A stretch of 63,248 nucleotides of DNA from Oscillospiraceae bacterium (GCA_902795345.1 CADBKO010000010.1:1-63248), one strand, 5' to 3'; shown: positions 25,033 to 32,907, numbered from the stretch's first letter. Numbers and translations are program-made. The notes: a model not told the origin generated them from the letters alone.

Positions 25033-26808
25033 ATGCTGGAAGCGAAAAACTATATCTCCCTCTCGGATGCGCCCTTTTCCCGTCGCGGTTCCTACCTGGG
25101 CTTCTTCATGGACCCCAACGGCGTGGAGCTCTTCGGCAAGCCCAAGCTCTATATCAGCAATGTCCGGGGCAACGGTCCCTACCGTCAGATCCAGGCGCAG
25201 ATCATTCAGGATGGGCAGCCCCTGCCCACGGTGATCTCCACCACGGAAAGCGAAGTCATCCTGGAAAGCACGGCTGGTTCCTTCCGCTTCTGCATCGGCG
25301 AGCGGAAGTTCATCCGTATCAAGGGCACCGATGGGCTGACCCTGCGGCTGACGCCCAAAGTCGGCGGCTTCGGCGGTCTGGTCATGGACATGAAGGACGG
25401 CACCTGGCAGTTCAGCTTCAACACCACCACGGCGCTGCTGATCCCCTTCACCGGGAAGCTGGAAGGCCGGGCCGCCATGAGCGGCAGCCTTGCAGGCGCG
25501 CTCTCCGCCAGCTTCGACATTGCCCCTGACGAAAACGGCGTTGTAGATGTGGGCATTGAGGAATACTTTATCCCCGACGCGGTCCACCGTCCTCTGGAGG
25601 AGTACCCCTCCTATGAGGAATGTGTGCGCAGCTATCAGGAGGAGTTCGACGCCTTCTGCGAGGAAGTCTGCCCCAACATTCCGGAGCCCTGGGAGGAGAT
25701 GCGCCGGAAAGCCCTGTGGATCATCTTCGGCCTGATGGTGGAGCCCGACGGCGGCGAGACCATCTTCAAGCACAGCATGATCAAGATGCTCCACGGCACC
25801 TTCGAACATGTTTCCGGCTGGCAGCAGGCCATGCATATCATCTGCCTCAGCGAGCATGCGCCGAAGCTCTGCTGGACCATTCTCCGCGGCCTCTTCGATT
25901 ATCAGGACGCCAACGGGCGCATTGCGGACATCATCATGGACGCCAACTGGGCCCGCAATGCCCTCAAGCCCCCCATCCAGGGCATCGCCCTCCACTGGCT
26001 GCTGGATAACGATCCCAAGCTCTCCGCCGTTTCCCGTGAGGACGCCATGCACATCTACAAGGGCATGGTTCGCTGGAGCGAATACTTCTTCACCTGCCGC
26101 GATCTGAACCGGGACGGCATCATGGAGAACGCCGGCGCCATGGAGACCGGCTGGGAGGATGCGCCTTACTTCAATGTGGGCTTCCCCCTTGCTTCTCCCG
26201 ATATGAACGCCTATCTTGCCATCCAGTTGGAAGCGCAGGCTCGTCTGGGCCGCCTGCTGGGTCAGGATGAGGCCGAATGTGCCGCTTTCGAGGCCCAGTC
26301 CAAAGCCCTCATTGAACGGATCATCAAAAATTGCTGGGACGGCGAAAAGTGGTACGCTTACAACTCCGAGACCGGCAAGCGCTCCAATACCAATACCATC
26401 AGCCTCATGGGCGCGCTGATCCTGGGCAAGCGTCTGCCGGAGGACATCATGGAAAAGACCATCCGGCGGCTCATGGAAAAGGATAAGTATCTGACGCCCT
26501 TCGGCTTTGCTTCCGAAGCGGTGGACAGCCCCTATTTCAATCACGCCTTCGCGCAGGGCAGCATCATTCCTCCCGCCCAGCTCATTTTCTGCCTGGCGCT
26601 GGAGGCATGCGGGCGCTTCGATTTGGCCCGGGAGGCGGGACTTCGCTATATCCTGAACCTGAAGGAGAACGGCCTGTTCCATACCCACAACGCCCTCACC
26701 GGCAAGCCGGAACGGGGCATGGTGGCCCTGGACGAAAAGTTCCTCTTCTGGTCCGCCTGGTCCTCCTCCATCTACCTGTTCATGGCAAAGCGCTACGGCA
26801 CCACCTGA
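25033..26808 (+). CDS. GH63/MGH1-like (alpha/alpha)6 glycosidase
   Basis: A 591-residue protein with a beta-rich N-terminal half and a C-terminal (alpha/alpha)6 toroid like GH63 and mannosylglycerate-hydrolase-like enzymes. Telling segments are GWQQAMHIICLSE, DYQDANGRIAD, METGWEDAPYFNVGFPLASPDMNAYLA with the probable catalytic Asp, and FASEAVDSPYFNHAFAQGS. No signal peptide is seen. It shares overall sequence and motif order with the protein at 47667-49424. It is the last gene of the esterase operon (89-nt gap containing a GC-rich stem near 24960-24992), and a terminator follows. An alpha-linked substrate is likely; specificity is unknown. Confidence 0.75.
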   Translation: MLEAKNYISLSDAPFSRRGSYLGFFMDPNGVELFGKPKLYISNVRGNGPYRQIQAQIIQDGQPLPTVISTTESEVILESTAGSFRFCIGERKFIRIKGTDGLTLRLTPKVGGFGGLVMDMKDGTWQFSFNTTTALLIPFTGKLEGRAAMSGSLAGALSASFDIAPDENGVVDVGIEEYFIPDAVHRPLEEYPSYEECVRSYQEEFDAFCEEVCPNIPEPWEEMRRKALWIIFGLMVEPDGGETIFKHSMIKMLHGTFEHVSGWQQAMHIICLSEHAPKLCWTILRGLFDYQDANGRIADIIMDANWARNALKPPIQGIALHWLLDNDPKLSAVSREDAMHIYKGMVRWSEYFFTCRDLNRDGIMENAGAMETGWEDAPYFNVGFPLASPDMNAYLAIQLEAQARLGRLLGQDEAECAAFEAQSKALIERIIKNCWDGEKWYAYNSETGKRSNTNTISLMGALILGKRLPEDIMEKTIRRLMEKDKYLTPFGFASEAVDSPYFNHAFAQGSIIPPAQLIFCLALEACGRFDLAREAGLRYILNLKENGLFHTHNALTGKPERGMVALDEKFLFWSAWSSSIYLFMAKRYGTT

Positions 26809-26816
26809 TAAGGATC

Positions 26817-26847
26817 GGGAGCATCGCTAAGGCGATGCTCCCTTTTT
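26817..26847. terminator. Terminator between the glycosidase and proC
   Basis: An 11-bp perfect stem (gggagcatcgc), 4-nt loop and TTTTT rightwards. It separates convergent genes. Confidence 0.88.
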
Positions 26848-26850
26848 CCT

Positions 26851-27630
26851 CTACTTGTGAAACGCGGCGATCACCGCTTCCATGACGGCGCTCCGAAGTC
26901 CGCCCTTTTCCAGGGCGCGCACGCCCTGGATGGTGGTCCCGCCCGGAGAACACACCTCGTCCTTGAGTTGGGCGGGGTGTTTTCCCGTCTCCAGCATCAG
27001 CTTCGCGGAGCCGGACAGCGTCGCCGCAGCCAGCTCCAGCGCCAGGGACCGGGGCAGCCCGCAGGCCACGCCGCCGTCTGCCAGCGCCTCAATAAAGAGA
27101 TCCGCAAAGGCCGGGCCGCAGCCGGATATGCAGGCGCCGGCGTCCATCAGCCGCTCTTCGATGGGGACGAATCGCCCGGCGGCAGACATGGCCTCCAGGA
27201 GGCGCTTCTCCATCTCCTCCGTCACCTCTTCGCTGCGGCAATAGAGGATGATCCCTTCTCCGACGGCTACCGGCGTATTGGGCATGATACGGATCACGGG
27301 GATATCCGACCCCAGCAGCTCCTTTAGCCTGGAAATGGAGGTCACGGCAGCCATGCTCACGACCACCGTCTGCCGGTTTTGCCTTGCAAGTACTTCCCGC
27401 AGCTCCGTCGCCACATCCGGAAGCATCTGCGGCTTCACGCCCAAAAACAGGTAATCTCCCCCGGCAGCGCCGGCATTGTCCGTCACTTCGCCGCCGATCC
27501 CGGCGGCCAGTTTTTCCGCCTTCGCCCTGGTGCGGTTCGCCAGGAGCAGGCGGTTCGATTCCTTCTTCGCGGCGGCTGCGGCCAGGGCAGAGCCCATATT
27601 CCCCGTCCCGATAAATCCCAGAGTCAGCAT
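26851..27630 (-). CDS. proC: Pyrroline-5-carboxylate reductase
   Basis: Catalyses the last step of proline synthesis, NAD(P)H reduction of 1-pyrroline-5-carboxylate. The 259-residue protein begins MLTLGFIGTGNMGSALAAA (Rossmann glycine motif). It contains RIMPNTPVAVGEG, ISGCGPAFADLFIEALADGGV and the C-terminal signature HPAQLKDEVCSPGGTTIQGV. ATG at 27630 is chosen, preceded by GAGG; a longer frame exists upstream without support. The preceding flavodoxin-fold gene is 14 nt away, so they are probably co-transcribed. Confidence 0.96.
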   Translation of the reverse strand: MLTLGFIGTGNMGSALAAAAAKKESNRLLLANRTRAKAEKLAAGIGGEVTDNAGAAGGDYLFLGVKPQMLPDVATELREVLARQNRQTVVVSMAAVTSISRLKELLGSDIPVIRIMPNTPVAVGEGIILYCRSEEVTEEMEKRLLEAMSAAGRFVPIEERLMDAGACISGCGPAFADLFIEALADGGVACGLPRSLALELAAATLSGSAKLMLETGKHPAQLKDEVCSPGGTTIQGVRALEKGGLRSAVMEAVIAAFHK

Positions 27631-27644
27631 ACTGATTTCCTCGC

Positions 27645-28274
27645 TTATTTTACAAGTTCTTCTCCCATCTGAAATGCTCTGCGGCAATCCTCCGGGAACA
27701 CCTTTTCGTGCTTTTCCTGACGGCGGGGCACGTCGAACATGTCCCCCACATAGAGATCATAATTGTCGAACTGAAGGGTCTCCGTGGCGCACACGACCTT
27801 CGTTTCCCCGAAGAAGCGCTCAAAAGTGCCCTTATGACCGGCGATCAGGCTGTCATAGAAGTGTTCGTCGGGGCAGTTCATCGTGTAGATCAGGCCGACC
27901 TTCACCTTTTTATCATAGGCACAGGCCCCGTCCCGCCGGTACATGAGTCCCGGGAACCAAAGCCGCTCGAAAAGATTGCGGACCATGCCCGGCACATCCC
28001 CGAAATAGACGGGAGCGGAGATGATCACGGCGTCCGCTTCCAGGATACGATTCAGGATGTCGGTCAGATCGTCCCGGACGGCGCAGCGGCCAAAGCTCTT
28101 GCCGCCGATGCGTTTACAGGCAAAGCAGCTGCGGCAGCCGGTGGCATTCAGGTCGATCAGATGGATGAGCTCCGTTTCCGCGCCTGCGGCAGCCGCGCCT
28201 TTCAGCGCATGCTCCAGCATCTGGGCGGAGTTCCAATTCTTACGGGGACTCCCGTTCAGGCCGATAACTTTCAT
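27645..28274 (-). CDS. Flavodoxin-fold NAD(P)H-dependent oxidoreductase
   Basis: A 209-residue FMN reductase-type protein. The N-terminal GLNGSPRKNWNSAQML is the phosphate-binding loop for FMN. CRSCFACKRIGGKSFGRC is the Cys-rich segment common in clostridial iron-sulfur flavoprotein-like members, and ISAPVYFGDVPGMVRNLFER completes the flavin site. The role is probably reduction of a quinone, azo or other small electrophile. AAAGGAG precedes the start. It lies upstream of proC. Confidence 0.9.
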   Translation of the reverse strand: MKVIGLNGSPRKNWNSAQMLEHALKGAAAAGAETELIHLIDLNATGCRSCFACKRIGGKSFGRCAVRDDLTDILNRILEADAVIISAPVYFGDVPGMVRNLFERLWFPGLMYRRDGACAYDKKVKVGLIYTMNCPDEHFYDSLIAGHKGTFERFFGETKVVCATETLQFDNYDLYVGDMFDVPRRQEKHEKVFPEDCRRAFQMGEELVK

Positions 28275-28372
28275 GATCGTGCTCCTTTCGATTCTTTTTG
28301 ACCATTATACCCGGTTCAAGAGAAAATGCAAGAGCCGCCGTTCGGCAGAGCGACGGTCCGCGCTTTTATATC

Positions 28373-28401
28373 TTGCAAGCGATATGGATCTGTGTTATCA
28401 T
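28373..28401 (+). promoter_or_regulatory. Promoter of the PPOX-fold gene
   Basis: TTGCAA (28373-28378), 17-nt spacer, TATCAT (28396-28401), 61 nt before the start. Confidence 0.55.
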
Positions 28402-28462
28402 ATTCATTGTGAACGGTCCATACCGTTTTGAATCTGTAATTTCATTATAGGAGGTACCTATC

Positions 28463-28855
28463 ATGCAGGAAGTATATGATTTTCTGAAAAAGGCCGGCAC
28501 CTACTATCTGGCCACCGTGGAGGGCGATCAGCCCCGCGTGCGTCCCTTCGGCACCGTGAACATTTTCGACGGCAAGCTCTATATCCAGACCGGCAAGATC
28601 AAGCCCTGCTCCAAGCAGATGGCTGCCAACCCCAAGATCGAGATCTGCGCCTTTGCGGGCGGCGAATGGGTCCGCGTGGCTGCCAAGGCCATCAACGACG
28701 ATCGGATCGAAGCCAAGCAGTCCATGCTGGACGCTTATCCCAACCTGCAGAATATGTACAAGGCCGACGACGACAACACCCAGGTCCTCTACCTGAAGGA
28801 TGCCACCGCCACCTTCTCTTCCTTCGGCGGCTCCGACCGCGTCGTGAAGTTCTGA
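28463..28855 (+). CDS. Pyridoxamine 5'-phosphate oxidase-like flavin-binding protein
   Basis: A 130-residue split-barrel protein of the PPOX-like superfamily. Recognisable are YYLATVEGDQPRVRPFGTVNIFDGKLYIQTG, KIEICAFAGGEWVRVAA and the ending LYLKDATATFSSFGG. Members bind FMN, F420 or haem and often reduce small nitro or quinone compounds; this short form is common in gut clostridia. AGGAGGT precedes the ATG. It is a monocistronic gene with its own promoter and terminator. Confidence 0.9.
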   Translation: MQEVYDFLKKAGTYYLATVEGDQPRVRPFGTVNIFDGKLYIQTGKIKPCSKQMAANPKIEICAFAGGEWVRVAAKAINDDRIEAKQSMLDAYPNLQNMYKADDDNTQVLYLKDATATFSSFGGSDRVVKF

Positions 28856-28870
28856 TTTCTCCGCGAAGTA

Positions 28871-28902
28871 AAACAGGATCGTCCCTCCGGGCGATCCTGT
28901 TT
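28871..28902. terminator. Terminator between PPOX-fold gene and membrane gene
   Basis: An aaacaggatcg/cgatcctgttt stem with T-rich tail, between convergent genes. Confidence 0.75.
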
Positions 28903-28907
28903 CTTTA

Positions 28908-29603
28908 TTATTCCGCCTGTTTCCGTGCTTCCTTCCCGGCCAAGGTGCTGCGCAGCGCCAAAAGGCCCAGGCAAATGAGGAAAGTCGCAGCCAGCATCAG
29001 GACGCTGCTGAGCTTCCAGTGTCCGCCCATATTGAACCCATAGAAATCCATCCACCGCTTTTGGATCACCACCATGATCATGTAAACGATTCCGTAAAGG
29101 ATCGTGGGGATCAGACCGAGGAACACGCTGCGGAAACGGATCGCAGGCTGCGTTTCCAGAAAGCAGAAGCCGATCATGGCCAGCAGCGGCGTCAGAAGGT
29201 GCATATACAGGTTGACGCCGACGATCATGCTTTTATAGCCGTACAGGGTGCCGAGGAAACAGAACACCGTGAAGAAGGTGACGCCGACGGCAGTCGTACC
29301 CACGAGCTTCAGCACGATCAGCTGGATCGGCGGTATCTTGCCGGTCCGGAGGTATCGAATCTGTGCTGCCAGCAAAAGCAGCGAAGCCAGCGCTGCCAGT
29401 AGGTTGGAATCCACCGTGAAAAATTGAAAGCACCGGGTATTCATCACCGTCATATTCCCGTCGCCGCCGACGGTAAAGAAACGGGACATCCCATAGACGG
29501 TAAACAGGAAGATCAGAGCATTTATGCAAATAGCCGCGATCATCTTTGTTTTATTCGGAAGGCAGTTTACTTCAGGCAATTTCTTTCTCTCCTCATCGTT
29601 CAT
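28908..29603 (-). CDS. Six-helix membrane protein, Pr6Pr-like
   Basis: A 231-residue polytopic membrane protein with about six transmembrane helices. FFTVDSNLLAALASLLLLA and VNLYMHLLTPLLAMIGF are the S-N and H-x-x-x-P patterns seen in the Pr6Pr/FAR-17a-AIG1-like group. There is no known function. It is single, convergent with the PPOX-fold gene and divergent from the URO-D gene. Confidence 0.7.
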   Translation of the reverse strand: MNDEERKKLPEVNCLPNKTKMIAAICINALIFLFTVYGMSRFFTVGGDGNMTVMNTRCFQFFTVDSNLLAALASLLLLAAQIRYLRTGKIPPIQLIVLKLVGTTAVGVTFFTVFCFLGTLYGYKSMIVGVNLYMHLLTPLLAMIGFCFLETQPAIRFRSVFLGLIPTILYGIVYMIMVVIQKRWMDFYGFNMGGHWKLSSVLMLAATFLICLGLLALRSTLAGKEARKQAE

Positions 29604-29679
29604 GTTCAGATTATATCTTTGATGCGGAACAGTGTCAATCGCGTCATGACTCTGTGCGCTGATAATACGGGCTCTGTTC

Positions 29680-29708
29680 TTGACGATTGCACAATTGGAT
29701 GGTAGTAT
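29680..29708 (+). promoter_or_regulatory. Promoter of the second URO-D gene
   Basis: TTGACG (29680-29685), 17-nt spacer, TAGTAT (29703-29708). It supports translation starting at 29770 rather than further upstream. Confidence 0.6.
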
Positions 29709-29769
29709 GGAAGCAGAATTATGTGCAGTTTGCCCAAGGCTGCTGCCATCTGAACAGGAGGAAGCGAAT

Positions 29770-31014
29770 ATGACGCCAGAGAATCAAAAGAAGTACGACG
29801 CCAAACTGAAGCGAATAACCGAAGCGCTGGAACTGAAAGAACCCGACATGATCCCCATCACCCTTTCCGCGGAGCTTTTCCCCGTCTTCAACGCCGGTTA
29901 CACCGTGGCTGAGGTGGTCTACGACGCCACGATGGAAAAGATGAAAAATGCCCTGGTCAAGTACGTAAACGACTTTGACCCGGATATCCATCCCGGACTG
30001 TGCAACATTCTGGCGGGCGAAGGGCCCGGACTGGAGCTGACACAGCCCAACAATATGCGTTGGGCGGGAATGCCGGGAAACCCCATCGACGAAAACTCCC
30101 TGCAGCAGCACATCGAGTTCCCTATGCTGCTGGACGAGGAATTTGAAGAATTCAACACAGACCGCACCGGCTGGACGTTTCGGAAGCAGATGCCCCGTTC
30201 CTCCGATCTGTTGAAGCCAATGGCCGCTTTGAGCTATGCCAGCGACGCCCGCAGCCTGGCCAGGGTGTTTTCCTCCCCGGATTTCCAGCGCATGATCGAC
30301 CAATTCAAAAAGATCAACGAGTTCTACGCCTACCATGACAAGCAGGCTGCGGAAGTGGTGAAATATGTGGAGGAGCTGGGCTATCCGAACCTTCGGACCG
30401 GCATGGCGGGCGCGCCATTCGACAGCTATTCCAACTTTATGCGGGGTACCATCCTCAGCCTCAGTGACCTTTACGACAACCCGGACTTCGTGCTGGCCCG
30501 CGTGGAGGAAAACTACGAGCGGACGATTAATATGATTCGGATGAGCAAAGGCAGCGGCTATGAATTCGTTTTCATGCCCCTCCATAAGGGCATGGACGGC
30601 TTTATGAGCGACGAGCACTATGAAAAGTTCTATTGGAAATACCTCCGAGGCGTGATCCTGGAGATCATCGACGCAGGCAAGACCCCATATGTCTATACCG
30701 AAGGAAAGTACAATTCCCGCCTCGATTTCCTGAAGGAGGTCCCGCCGGGAAAGGTGATCTATCACTTTGAGGATGTGGATATGGCAGTCGCCAAGAAGAA
30801 GCTGGGCGGCATTGCCTGCATCACCGGCGGTTATCAGCCCTGGAAGCTGGGCTGGCAGACTCCCGAACAGGTCCGGGATGAGATCAAGGCCCTCATTGAC
30901 ACCTGTGCCCCCGGCGGCGGCTATATGTTCGAGACCAGCTGCGGCCTGGATTATGCCAAACGGGAAAACGTGGAAGTGATGTTCGATACCGTCCGCAATT
31001 ACGGCAAAGCCTGA
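29770..31014 (+). CDS. URO-D superfamily protein, methyltransferase-like subgroup
   Basis: A 414-residue TIM-barrel protein of the URO-D superfamily. Features are MIPITLSAELFPVFNAGY near the start, YPNLRTGMAGAPFDSYSNFMRGT, FMPLHKGMDGFMSDEHYEKFYWKY, and PYVYTEGKYNSRLDFLKEVP at the ligand position. The closing block is CAPGGGYMFETSCGLDYAKRENVEVMFDT, with one Cys. This subgroup is found next to corrinoid-dependent demethylation genes in some anaerobes, but no corrinoid protein gene is visible here. The start at 29770 has GGAGGAAG upstream. A minus-strand cobalamin riboswitch lies beyond its 3' end. True HemE activity is unlikely. Confidence 0.85.
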   Translation: MTPENQKKYDAKLKRITEALELKEPDMIPITLSAELFPVFNAGYTVAEVVYDATMEKMKNALVKYVNDFDPDIHPGLCNILAGEGPGLELTQPNNMRWAGMPGNPIDENSLQQHIEFPMLLDEEFEEFNTDRTGWTFRKQMPRSSDLLKPMAALSYASDARSLARVFSSPDFQRMIDQFKKINEFYAYHDKQAAEVVKYVEELGYPNLRTGMAGAPFDSYSNFMRGTILSLSDLYDNPDFVLARVEENYERTINMIRMSKGSGYEFVFMPLHKGMDGFMSDEHYEKFYWKYLRGVILEIIDAGKTPYVYTEGKYNSRLDFLKEVPPGKVIYHFEDVDMAVAKKKLGGIACITGGYQPWKLGWQTPEQVRDEIKALIDTCAPGGGYMFETSCGLDYAKRENVEVMFDTVRNYGKA

Positions 31015-31034
31015 AAAACAAAAAGCCTTCTGAA

Positions 31035-31189
31035 CAGACGGAAGGACCGGGCAGTGGTCCAGGCTGCCCGGTCCTTCCGTCTGAACAGGAGGTGGAGGAT
31101 TATTTCCGCGGGGGGTCCGCCCCGTAGAAAACGTTTGCGCCAGACCGGACGATCGGGCAGTGGTCCAGGCTGCCCGAGTCCGTGTCTGA
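31035..31189. repeat. Tandem hairpin repeat, two copies 106 bp apart
   Basis: Copy 1 (31035-31083) is a perfect 20-bp stem with a 9-nt loop (tggtccagg). Copy 2 (31141-31189) keeps the identical loop and the inner stem (gggcag/ctgccc) but has mismatches in the outer stem. Each copy is followed by a similar SD-like stretch (gaacaggaggtggaggattat versus a close variant), so the repeated unit is about 70-75 bp long with a 106-bp period. There is no convincing ORF. Confidence 0.8.
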
Positions 31190-31250
31190 ACAAGGAGGTT
31201 GGAGGAATTATCTCATACGGGCGAGAAGTCGGCGCCCGCTGAAATCAAAA

Positions 31251-31303
31251 ATAAATAAAAAACGGCTATGTCAGAAATGCAATGCAAAAGCTGACACACC
31301 CGT
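31251..31303 (-). terminator. Rho-independent terminator after the cobalamin riboswitch
   Basis: On the minus strand, a 13-bp stem with one mismatch and one wobble (right arm 31274-31262) is followed by TTTTTTATTTAT. It directly follows the riboswitch and includes the end of the short ORF. Confidence 0.8.
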
Positions 31304-31324
31304 TATTCGTGTGCTCACCGCCAT
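31271..31324 (-). CDS. 17-codon ORF in the riboswitch expression platform (possible leader peptide)
   Basis: MAVSTRITGVSAFALHF. The ATG at 31324 sits 7 nt after GAGGA. That GAGGA is in the loop of the hairpin (31320-31344) expected to kiss the aptamer, and the ATG lies in its right arm. The stop codon falls within the 3' arm of the terminator. Translation is predicted only from the signals; no homologue is claimed. Confidence 0.45.
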   Translation of the reverse strand: MAVSTRITGVSAFALHF

Positions 31325-31542
31325 AGACTCTTCCTCGCTATGGCTGAAAATTCGGACAAATCAGTAAGTCTTCTGACTCGTGTTAGGAGCTTTCGCTCTG
31401 CGGGTTCTTCCTACCTTCCCATAGCCAGCTACAGTGGAAGCCTTTCGGCTCACATCCTGCGGATGCTTCGGAGATCCCTCGCACTTACAGCGTCGGATAC
31501 GCGGGGCTTTGCACCCCATTCCGTCTACGCCCGATCCTGACC
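31320..31542 (-). ncRNA. Cobalamin riboswitch (aptamer plus kissing-loop hairpin)
   Basis: On the minus strand, the aptamer runs from about 31542 (GGTCAG) to 31359 (CTGATT), these two pairing as P1. Conserved blocks appear in order: GGGGTGCAAAGCCCC, CGACGCTGTAAGTGCGA, TTCCACTGTAGC, TATGGGAAGGTAGG and GAGTCAGAAGACTTACTG. The last corresponds to the consensus region near AGCCxGGAGACCUGCC. A hairpin at 31344-31320 (GCCATAG/CTATGGC) has a loop GGAAG complementary to CTTCC of the aptamer loop. No protein gene of normal size lies downstream on this strand. Confidence 0.9.
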
Positions 31543-31602
31543 AATGGCCTTTGCGGACCGGCCGACTGACAGCCCATTCAATTATTTTTTATGGTCAAGG
31601 AT

Positions 31603-31631
31603 AAGATAACAGATTCTTCAGGGAATTGCAA
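31603..31631 (-). promoter_or_regulatory. Promoter of the riboswitch RNA
   Basis: On the minus strand, TTGCAA (31631-31626), 17-nt spacer, TATCTT (31608-31603). It is placed about 60 nt before the aptamer, so the RNA is likely an independent transcript. Confidence 0.55.
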
Positions 31632-31689
31632 GCACAAAATCACCGAAACTGAGGTTTTTCTCAGATTCTTTTTTTGGCAGAAGTGCCAA

Positions 31690-31719
31690 GGCCCGGGACC
31701 CTTGTCAGAGTCCCGGGCC
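31690..31719. terminator. GC-rich hairpin after the iron-type alcohol dehydrogenase
   Basis: A perfect 10-bp stem (ggcccgggac/gtcccgggcc) just beyond the stop codon. No immediate T-run follows on either strand. It is probably the 3' boundary of the dehydrogenase transcript. Confidence 0.55.
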
Positions 31720-31730
31720 AAATAAGCGGA

Positions 31731-32882
31731 TCACTGGTACATGTCGTACATTCTTCCGGCCATAGCCTGAGCGGCCTCCAGCGTCACCGGCACCGGGCAA
31801 TAGCTGCTCAGATGGCTGGTGCTGCCCTCGTGGGCGATCTGCAGGACTTCTTCCCTGCTGAATCCCATCTCCTTCAGGGACTTGATCTCCAGCTTGCGCA
31901 TCAGCGCCCAGAGCTTATCCGCGCAGAGATGGCCCACTTCCTCGGCGCTTTCGTTCCCCTTCAGCGGGATACGCATAGCTTCGGCCACCATCTTGATCTC
32001 CTTGGGAACGGCAGGCGCGGCATATTCCAGCGCGACAGGCAGCGCCATGGCGCAGTTATAGCCATGGGGCGTATGGAAGGCAATGCTCAAGCCGTCGGCC
32101 AGGGCATGACCCACGTGGCACATGGTCTCGGCAAAGGCGATACCCGCCCAGTTGGCCGCCAGGGACATCTCCGTCCTCGCTTCCACGTTGTCCGGCTCCG
32201 ACCAGGCCGTGTAGATATTGTCCACGATCTTGCGGATGGCGGCACAGCCGAAGAGTTGGTTATGGGGATTCGTCACATTGGAGGTAACGCACTCCGCAGC
32301 GTGGCTCAGGGCATCCATACCGGTAAATGCGGTCACATGCTTGGGCAGCTTGAAGGTCAGTTCCGGGTCCACCACCGCCAGATTTGTATTGACGAAAACG
32401 CTCCATTTTCCGTTGGTCTCCGTCTGGGTGATGATGGCGACACGGGTGGCCTCGCTGCCGGTCCCCGCCGTGGTAGGCACGGCAACGACAGGCACCTTGG
32501 TATCCACGGTGATGGGCTTCGCCAGCACATATTTGCTGATGGGGCCGGGATTGGTCATAAGGATGCTGATGGCCTTGGCGGCGTCCATGCTGCTGCCGCC
32601 GCCGATGCCGATGATCACGTCCACCTTTTCCCGCAGGGCGATCTCCCCCGCCTCGTCCACCACGTTGATGGTGGGATCGGACATGATCTTATTGAAGCAG
32701 ACACACTGGATGCCCGCCTTCTCCAGGCTGGCCACGGCACGGGCGGGAACACCCGCCGCCTCTACGCCGGGGTCAAAAACGCAAAAAGCCTTCTTGCTGC
32801 CCAGCTCGGAAACATACTCGCCCAGGTGGTCGATGGCGCCTGCCCCGAAATAGATGGGGCAATTCTGCATGTACTGGAACAT
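31731..32882 (-). CDS. Iron-containing alcohol dehydrogenase
   Basis: A 383-residue group III NAD(P)-dependent alcohol dehydrogenase. The cofactor motif GIGGGSSMDAAKA and PTTAGTGSEATR are followed by the metal-site block FTGMDALSHAAECV, then HVGHALADGL and FHTPHGYNCAMALP with the metal His residues. Substrates in the family range from butanol and 1,3-propanediol to lactaldehyde and 4-hydroxybutyrate; the sequence alone does not decide. It follows the nitroreductase by 25 nt and is likely co-transcribed with it. Confidence 0.94.
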   Translation of the reverse strand: MFQYMQNCPIYFGAGAIDHLGEYVSELGSKKAFCVFDPGVEAAGVPARAVASLEKAGIQCVCFNKIMSDPTINVVDEAGEIALREKVDVIIGIGGGSSMDAAKAISILMTNPGPISKYVLAKPITVDTKVPVVAVPTTAGTGSEATRVAIITQTETNGKWSVFVNTNLAVVDPELTFKLPKHVTAFTGMDALSHAAECVTSNVTNPHNQLFGCAAIRKIVDNIYTAWSEPDNVEARTEMSLAANWAGIAFAETMCHVGHALADGLSIAFHTPHGYNCAMALPVALEYAAPAVPKEIKMVAEAMRIPLKGNESAEEVGHLCADKLWALMRKLEIKSLKEMGFSREEVLQIAHEGSTSHLSSYCPVPVTLEAAQAMAGRMYDMYQ

Positions 32883-32907
32883 AATTCTATACCTCTCCGA
32901 TTCAATA

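Noticed and set aside
24916..26688. A 590-codon open frame on the minus strand
   Set aside because: It is antisense to the GH63-like glycosidase, which has operon context and a ribosome site.
31054..31242. A 62-codon plus-strand frame across the hairpin repeats
   Set aside because: It runs through both repeat copies, has Arg/Pro/Gly-rich content typical of non-coding GC-rich DNA and no ribosome site at its start.
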